Shown piece by piece: positions 6,063 to 9,907 of a stretch of DNA of 9,907 nucleotides; position 1 is the first letter of the stretch, and every line of letters starts with the position of its first letter. Source of the DNA: an uncultured Bermanella sp. (GTDB lineage: Bacteria; Pseudomonadota; Gammaproteobacteria; Pseudomonadales; Oceanobacteraceae); assembly GCA_913054445.1 (NCBI GenBank), contig CAJXIK010000053.1, positions 1 through 9,907 of the forward strand, given 5' to 3'. Below the pieces are notes generated by a model. It ran no database searches and had not been told where the DNA came from. It saw only the letters and a list, made by a program, of their open reading frames with translations. The translations under genes were made by a program, and so were the position numbers.

Positions 6063-7865
6063 CTACTTAATCACATCTGCAATCGTTTGACTCACGTAGG
6101 AACCCGGCGCGGCTTCGATCACCTGCACGCTTCCTTCACCCGGCTGCCTGCTTTTCACTTTTTTAGACGGCGTTTTATTCACCCAAGACTGCCAATCGGT
6201 CCACCAAGAACCCTCTTGTTTTTTGGCTCCCTTAAACCAGACATCAGAATCGGTAGGCATGTCATCGTTTAACCAGTAGCCATATTTATTGGCCTTGGGC
6301 GGATTCACCACTCCGGCAATATGACCCGAACCTGCCAACACAAATTTAACATCCCCTTTAAACAGCTGAGCGCCACTATAAGTGCTGGACCATTTTGCGA
6401 TGTGATCCTGAGCGGCCGATAAGAAATAGGTAGGAGTATCGACCTGCCTTAAATCTAGTTTCACCCCATCCAGCTCGATGCCATCTTTTTCAATCAAACG
6501 GTTATTTAGATACATGTTGCGCAGATAAAAACTGTGCATCTTAGCCGGTAAGTTTGTGCCGTCGGTATTCCAATACAAGAGATCGAAGGCCGCTGGGCGC
6601 TCTCCCTTCAAGTAATTATTTACGAAGAAGGACCAAAATAAATCATTTTCACGCAACAAATTAAAGCTGAATGACATCATGCGACCATCGTAATAACCTA
6701 GGGTATCCATTTGTTTTTCGAGGGCCGTTATGGCGGTCTCGTTGATGAAGATGCCAATTTCACCCGGATCTTTAAAGTCGATGAGGGTGGCAAGGTAGGT
6801 GGCCGACTTAATTCTGTGGTCATTCTTCTTCTTCATGTAGGCCAGCGTCGCCGCCAACAAGGTTCCACCCAAGCAATAGCCGATGGCATTCACTTCGCTT
6901 TCGCCAGTTGCCTGCGTGATAACATCCAAAGCGGCCAGAGGGCCTTCTTTCATATAATCGTCAAAGCCCTTGTCTTTCAGTTTTGGCCCTGGGTTCACCC
7001 AGGAAATACAAAATACGGTGTGCCCTTGATCCACCAACCATTTCAAGTAGGAGTTCTCTTCTCGTAAATCTAAGATGTAGTATTTATTGATGAAGGGCGG
7101 CACCACCAGCACTGGACGCTTGAAGACCTTATCCGTGGTGGGGGTGTACTGAATAAGTTGCATCATGTCATTTTCAAAAATAACCTGACCTGGGGTGGTG
7201 GCAACATTACGCCCCACCTTAAAGGCAGATAAATCAGACATAGTGACATTCAAACCACCTACGCTGCCTTTTAAATCGCTGGATAATTGCTCCATGCCCG
7301 TGATCAAGTTCTCGCCACCGGTTTCCAGAGTCTTGCGTATTACCTCTGGATTGGTGGCAGCAAAGTTACTGGGCGACAGGGCATTGACATACTGGCGCAT
7401 CAGAAAATCCACCTTACTTTTGGTGTTGTCACTTAAGTCGTCCACACTGCCCACTGCACCCTTTACTGCCTTTGACTGCAACAGGTAAAACTGCTTTATA
7501 TAATCAAATACTATGTTTTCTGACCATTCGTCGTCACTGAAGCGTCGATCTGATTTTTCTGGTGCAATGACCACCTCACTATCAAGCCCGGCAAATCTTA
7601 GGGCGGTTTGCTGCCATAAATTGACTTGATCTTTCATCAAGGAGACCTGTCCCTCCAACAAAGCGCTGGGATTATCCGAAATTTTATTAAAAAACTCCTG
7701 AAATGCCTCGCTAAAATCTGTCATAACAGATGCCGAAGGATCATCTTCTGAGGTGCTCTTTGACGATACTTGCTGCATGAGTTGCGTGAACTGCTCAGAG
7801 GCTTTCACTGCCATACCACACATATCGGACATGGCATCCTGCATACTCTGACTTTGTTCTGTCAT
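6063..7865 (-). CDS. phaC: Class I poly(3-hydroxyalkanoate) synthase
   Basis: PhaC polymerises (R)-3-hydroxyacyl-CoA into the storage polyester at the granule surface and releases CoA. The 600-residue length fits the class I single-subunit enzymes. A variable N-terminal helical part (1-105) precedes the PhaC_N region and an alpha/beta-hydrolase core. The lipase-like box GYCLGG (329-334) has Cys331 in place of serine, Asp487 in SAAQDHIAKW and His515 in GSGHIAGVVNPP complete the triad. FVNNYLKGERPAAFDLLYWN (414-433) and the C-terminal GSWWTDWQSWV and EAAPGSYV blocks are standard for class I. AGGAA about eight bases before the ATG supports the start. It lies downstream of the phasin terminator, so it is read from its own promoter or by read-through. 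No phaA or phaB is in the window. Confidence 0.97.
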   Translation of the reverse strand: MTEQSQSMQDAMSDMCGMAVKASEQFTQLMQQVSSKSTSEDDPSASVMTDFSEAFQEFFNKISDNPSALLEGQVSLMKDQVNLWQQTALRFAGLDSEVVIAPEKSDRRFSDDEWSENIVFDYIKQFYLLQSKAVKGAVGSVDDLSDNTKSKVDFLMRQYVNALSPSNFAATNPEVIRKTLETGGENLITGMEQLSSDLKGSVGGLNVTMSDLSAFKVGRNVATTPGQVIFENDMMQLIQYTPTTDKVFKRPVLVVPPFINKYYILDLREENSYLKWLVDQGHTVFCISWVNPGPKLKDKGFDDYMKEGPLAALDVITQATGESEVNAIGYCLGGTLLAATLAYMKKKNDHRIKSATYLATLIDFKDPGEIGIFINETAITALEKQMDTLGYYDGRMMSFSFNLLRENDLFWSFFVNNYLKGERPAAFDLLYWNTDGTNLPAKMHSFYLRNMYLNNRLIEKDGIELDGVKLDLRQVDTPTYFLSAAQDHIAKWSSTYSGAQLFKGDVKFVLAGSGHIAGVVNPPKANKYGYWLNDDMPTDSDVWFKGAKKQEGSWWTDWQSWVNKTPSKKVKSRQPGEGSVQVIEAAPGSYVSQTIADVIK

Positions 7866-7946
7866 GATTTATTTCCTGATTTAAACGCTGATGAAGAGAG
7901 TTGGGGGTATTTTTACGGTAGGTCTTTTTGGGATTTTGTTTCATAC

Positions 7947-7958
7947 GACTCAAGAGTC
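7947..7958. repeat. Short palindrome in the phaC leader
   Basis: GACTC (7947-7951) and GAGTC (7954-7958) form a perfect five-base inverted repeat with a two-base centre, about 85 bases before the phaC start. The region between the phasin terminator and phaC (7866-7981) must contain any private phaC promoter. I find only a TTGAGT, overlapping this palindrome, as a possible -35, without a good -10. An operator role is speculative. Confidence 0.22.
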
Positions 7959-7981
7959 ACGATCCGGCACCGTTTCACCAT

Positions 7982-8010
7982 AAAAAAAGCCACCTTAATT
8001 AAGATGGCTT
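7982..8010 (-). terminator. Intrinsic terminator of the phasin gene
   Basis: Read on the minus strand, AAGCCATCTT, the loop AATT and AAGGTGGCTT form a ten-base-pair stem with one G-T wobble, followed at once by a run of T residues (complement of 7982-7988). It begins 13 bases after the phasin stop codon. This is a textbook rho-independent terminator and separates most phasin transcripts from phaC. Confidence 0.9.
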
Positions 8011-8023
8011 ATTAGAAGGTCGA

Positions 8024-8398
8024 TTAAGCGCTTTTAGCGGTCTTTCTATCGTTGGCTTTAGCAGCGGCTGGGCGAGTTTCTTCCCAGATGGCTTCAACCT
8101 TGGTTTTAAAATCAGTTGCCATTTCGGAGATAGCTTTAGCATCTTCCATGATCTTTTTATTTACCGTGGCGGCAACTTCGGCCTGAGAAGAAGAAAAGTT
8201 GCGCAGTGAATCGGCATCTTTAACATCGGCCGCACCTTTCATTTGACCAATGCTGATCGACGCATAGGATTTGATGGTATTTAACTGAAACTCAGTCATC
8301 TTTTCCATGTTGCTAACCAATAAACTATTGAACTTTGCCATGGGGGCAGAAAAGTTTTTAGCTTGCTCGGTAAACGCGTTGATGATGTTGTCTTGCAT
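8024..8398 (-). CDS. Phasin family PHA granule-associated protein
   Basis: Phasins coat polyhydroxyalkanoate granules and control their size and number. From the ATG at 8398 the protein has 124 residues, is almost all amphipathic helix (about 3-105) and lacks cysteine. Typical of the Phasin_2 type are FTEQAKNFSAPMAKFNSLL near the start and MKGAADVKDADSLRNFSSSQ (53-72) in the middle. The last 20 residues form a basic, alanine-rich tail, ending DRKTAKSA, that recalls short PhaF-like tails and could contact nucleic acid; that is inference. The start is chosen because AGGAG lies eight bases upstream, whereas a longer reading frame from a GTG at 8485 has no such site. It has its own candidate promoter and an intrinsic terminator, as expected for a gene expressed far above phaC. 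Confidence 0.9.
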   Translation of the reverse strand: MQDNIINAFTEQAKNFSAPMAKFNSLLVSNMEKMTEFQLNTIKSYASISIGQMKGAADVKDADSLRNFSSSQAEVAATVNKKIMEDAKAISEMATDFKTKVEAIWEETRPAAAKANDRKTAKSA

Positions 8399-8508
8399 TT
8401 TTATCTCTCCTAGAGATGAAGGGTTAAACGGAATTGCCAAGGGCATTTTAAACTCGGGAAAACTATAATTCATATTTAAGATCACTTGCCACTTTTCGTT
8501 ACACTATT

Positions 8509-8538
8509 TTTATAATATAAGTCATTATCATTAGTAAA
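8509..8538 (-). promoter_or_regulatory. Candidate sigma-70 promoter of the phasin gene
   Basis: On the minus strand TTTACT (8533-8538) and TATAAA (8509-8514) are separated by 18 bp in a very AT-rich stretch. Transcription would start near 8502, giving a leader of about 100 bases before the phasin ATG. The box matches are moderate (four and five of six). The rest of the 181-base gap to the DUF6489-like gene shows no terminator. Confidence 0.4.
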
Positions 8539-8579
8539 CAGGATTTTTTGTAACGCAGGCGTAACAACCAAGTTAGGCT

Positions 8580-8825
8580 TTACTCGCCACTACCTTTATT
8601 TTTGCTAGCACCTGCCATCATGTTCATAAACATGGAGGGCATAGCATTCAAGCCACCATCCATAAAGGGTTTAAATAAGGTGAATGGATCGTAGCCATCT
8701 TCACCTGTTTGCATCTTCGTTATTATTGCGTCAACCATTTCTTTCTGAAAAACCTGTACGTCAGGTAAACCGAGTGACTGCCTGAACTCTTCCGGTGTCA
8801 TATCAAACTCAACACTGATTTTCAT
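8580..8825 (-). CDS. DUF6489-like small protein in the PHA cluster
   Basis: The 81-residue protein resembles the uncharacterised DUF6489 family. It starts with a short beta strand and a helix cap, MKISVEFDMTPEEFRQSLGL, then LPDVQVFQKEMVDAI (20-34), the phrase YDPFTLFKPFMDGG (45-58) and a methionine-rich amphipathic end (62-70: MPSMFMNMM). There is no signal peptide or membrane span. AAGGA lies six bases before the ATG. It sits between the hydratase and the phasin on the same strand, which suggests a part in PHA granule biology; the hydrophobic methionine-rich tail could bind a granule surface. Both points are inference. The family name rests on recalled sequence pattern, so it is less sure than that the gene is real. 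Confidence 0.75.
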   Translation of the reverse strand: MKISVEFDMTPEEFRQSLGLPDVQVFQKEMVDAIITKMQTGEDGYDPFTLFKPFMDGGLNAMPSMFMNMMAGASKNKGSGE

Positions 8826-8853
8826 TAATATTCCTTAGTCCAATACGGCCACC

Positions 8854-8876
8854 GCCAACTACACTTTATAGTTGGC
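8854..8876. other. Perfect stem-loop upstream of the DUF6489-like gene
   Basis: GCCAACTA (8854-8861) is exactly complementary to TAGTTGGC (8869-8876) around a seven-base loop. It lies 28 bases upstream of the DUF6489-like start codon, between that gene and the hydratase. No T-run follows on the minus strand, so it does not look like a terminator of the hydratase transcript. It could be an operator, an RNA processing or stability element, or a 5'-end hairpin, since the nearest promoter-like boxes place the start just beside it. Confidence 0.5.
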
Positions 8877-8884
8877 ACCCGAAG

Positions 8885-8912
8885 ACCATAGACAAATATG
8901 AATGAATAGCAA
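8885..8912 (-). promoter_or_regulatory. Weak candidate promoter for the DUF6489-like gene
   Basis: TTGCTA (8907-8912) and TATGGT (8885-8890) on the minus strand are 16 bp apart, each four of six to consensus. Transcription would start near 8878, at the edge of the perfect stem-loop. If it is not used, the gene is read from the hydratase promoter. Confidence 0.25.
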
Positions 8913-8947
8913 GTAGCCTGAGATTAATTTTTATTTATTGTAGACTT

Positions 8948-9427
8948 TCACATTGGCGATATTTGCAGTTTTGGCAAGGTTGGACGGGGCAAGGATATTT
9001 TTTTGGTCGGGGCAATCACCTGCGCCTCACCGCTTAAGACCAGTTTGTCGTATTGGTTTTTAACATCACAAGAAAAAGTGACGATTTTTTTTTCATCTTT
9101 CTTGTGCTTAGCACACAAGGTCACCAGCAAGGTATCACCCAACTTAACCGGCCGGTGAAATTTAAGTGACTGATTAAGGTAAATAGTACCCGGCCCCGGC
9201 ATAACGGTTGCGAGCGTAGCGGAGACCAGTGACCCCGACCACATACCATGAGCAATACGCTCTTTAAAAATAGATTCGCTGGCAAATTTTTCATCCAGGT
9301 GAACAGGATTAACATCCCCAGAAACCGCAGCAAATAACAGCAAATCAAATTCTGTTAATGTTTTACTGTAATGGCAATTATCCCCTATATTGATTTCGTC
9401 ATAGGTAATATTTTCTAATACTTCCAT
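8948..9427 (-). CDS. MaoC-type (R)-specific enoyl-CoA hydratase (PhaJ-like)
   Basis: The 159-residue single hotdog-fold protein should hydrate trans-2-enoyl-CoA to (R)-3-hydroxyacyl-CoA, the PhaC substrate. The hydratase-2 motif is complete: SGDVNPVHLD (37-45 and onward) with Asp38 and His43, then IAHGMWSGSLVS (58-69), VMPGPGTIYLNQSLKF (75-90) and PVKLGDTL (93-100). It is longer than classical PhaJ (about 134 residues) by a Lys/Pro-rich tail (139-159), a layout like the hydratase half of bifunctional enoyl-CoA hydratase/phosphate acetyltransferase proteins. The ATG at 9427 is preferred over an in-frame TTG at 9445 because AGGAA lies eight bases before it. It heads the PHA cluster. A beta-oxidation link is inferred from family and neighbours; chain-length preference is not visible. 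Confidence 0.85.
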   Translation of the reverse strand: MEVLENITYDEINIGDNCHYSKTLTEFDLLLFAAVSGDVNPVHLDEKFASESIFKERIAHGMWSGSLVSATLATVMPGPGTIYLNQSLKFHRPVKLGDTLLVTLCAKHKKDEKKIVTFSCDVKNQYDKLVLSGEAQVIAPTKKISLPRPTLPKLQISPM

Positions 9428-9509
9428 GTCAAATTTCCTCTGCAAAAGCGACGATTAAAAAATAATTCAGGCCTTTTTAAAATACCTCACCCTGTCATGC
9501 AACCGATAA

Positions 9510-9539
9510 TTGATAAAGTAGAGCAGATCTCAATATAAT
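9510..9539 (+). promoter_or_regulatory. Near-consensus sigma-70 promoter
   Basis: TTGATA (9510-9515) and a perfect TATAAT (9534-9539) are separated by 18 bp. Transcription would start near 9546 and run toward the PriC-like gene. This is the best promoter match in the window. The rest of the gap back to the hydratase start holds no equally good promoter for the leftward genes. Confidence 0.7.
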
Positions 9540-9560
9540 TCCTGAGCCGCAGACCTTAAC

Positions 9561-9573
9561 TATAGGCCCTATA
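9561..9573. repeat. Palindrome TATAGGCCCTATA downstream of the promoter
   Basis: TATAGG (9561-9566) and CCTATA (9568-9573) form a perfect 13-base palindrome centred at 9567, about 15-27 bases after the predicted transcription start and directly before an in-frame ATG at 9575. Its position fits an operator or a small 5' hairpin. No regulator can be named. Confidence 0.35.
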
Positions 9574-9625
9574 CATGACGGCAGTGATAATTTATCCTGC
9601 TGTTTTTAACGATGAAGTTTTCCCC

Positions 9626-9907
9626 ATGAGCACCCTCATTCACACGCGTATCGAAGACAACCTCAAAGAAATTTTACCCTTAGCCCAAAAGGCCGATGAA
9701 ATCCTAGTGGCGTTGAAGTTGGAAAATAAAGGGCGCTTCAGTGCCATCTTTCCTAAACACAGCTTATTTAAGGTGAAGGCCACACTCTTCTTACCCTACC
9801 TAGAAGAGGCCAGTTGCGACCTGAAAAAATTACCCGCCCCCCAAGACCCTGAATTTGAAACCTTACTCACCGGCCTGCTTAAGAAAATTGAGCTGCTGCA
9901 TCAACTC
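9626..9907 (+). CDS. PriC-like primosomal protein, 3' end beyond window
   Basis: Ninety-four codons are open to the window edge, so the gene is partial. The product is soluble and helical, with the layout of the primosomal replication protein PriC: an N-terminal leucine-rich helix (IEDNLKEILPLAQ), a central FPKHSLFKVKATLFLPYLEE block matching the position of the F-x-x-H-L-F helix in PriC, and a second helix EFETLLTGLLKKIELLHQ. PriC helps reload the replicative helicase at stalled forks. The ATG at 9626 aligns best with the family start; an in-frame ATG at 9575 would add 17 residues, and neither has a good Shine-Dalgarno. It is read from the strong promoter at 9510-9539. The assignment is by weak pattern; an unrelated helical protein is possible. 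Confidence 0.5.
   Translation, partial: MSTLIHTRIEDNLKEILPLAQKADEILVALKLENKGRFSAIFPKHSLFKVKATLFLPYLEEASCDLKKLPAPQDPEFETLLTGLLKKIELLHQL

Noticed and set aside
6711..7067. A 118-codon open frame antisense to phaC
   Set aside because: phaC is unambiguous over this stretch and the antisense product has no recognisable features.
8440..8460. Possible sigma-54 promoter (TTGGCA) in the phasin leader
   Set aside because: The required GC of the -12 element is missing at the right distance.
8399..8485. Longer phasin reading frame starting with GTG at 8485
   Set aside because: No Shine-Dalgarno at the GTG, the extra 29 residues do not fit phasins, and a strong AGGAG precedes the ATG at 8398.
8521..8580. 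Possible terminator after the DUF6489-like gene (GTTACGCC...GCGTTAC before an A-run)
   Set aside because: The two copies are direct, not inverted, repeats, so they cannot form a stem.

Overview
The window looks like chromosomal DNA of a Gram-negative gammaproteobacterium, probably a marine, Pseudomonadales/Cellvibrionales-like lineage. This is an inference from the gene set: a YaeQ family protein, an E. coli-like PpiC, a Gre-factor paralogue, class I polyhydroxyalkanoate (PHA) genes, and a rare pair of envelope genes (TIGR03545/TIGR03546) known only from bacteria with outer membranes. Genes are tightly packed, no stretch over 300 bases lacks a gene, and I see no insertion sequence, phage gene, CRISPR array, rRNA or tRNA.

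Left part (1-1968): a secreted protein with a stand-alone PDC/Cache-like sensor domain reads rightward and meets head-on a two-gene leftward unit, ppiC followed by a DUF6122-type membrane protein, with the stop codons overlapping by 4 bp. yaeQ diverges from ppiC and ends in a strong hairpin that it shares with the next leftward operon.

Middle part (1976-6044): the leftward TIGR03546-TIGR03545 operon encodes a small polytopic membrane protein and a large AsmA-like protein anchored in the inner membrane. A membrane-anchored alpha/beta hydrolase of the HGGGW/GHSAG type follows, and divergent from it is a GreA/GreB-like protein. The convergent end of the Gre-like gene and phaC is marked by a perfect 11-bp hairpin that holds the Gre-like stop codon in its loop.

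Right part (6063-9427) is a PHA storage cluster, all leftward. In transcription order it holds a MaoC-type (R)-enoyl-CoA hydratase, a small DUF6489-like protein, a phasin with its own promoter and a clear intrinsic terminator, and a class I PHA synthase. The likely logic is that the hydratase feeds (R)-3-hydroxyacyl-CoA from beta-oxidation to PhaC while the phasin, and perhaps the DUF6489 protein, coat the granule. No phaA, phaB or phaR is in the window. At the right edge a near-consensus sigma-70 promoter drives a rightward gene, cut by the window end, that resembles PriC.

I found no clearly new multi-gene defence or mobile system. The best leads for undescribed biology are the TIGR03545/TIGR03546 pair, the DUF6489 protein inside the PHA cluster with its leader hairpin, and the Gre-like factor whose coiled-coil tip does not keep the usual acidic pair.
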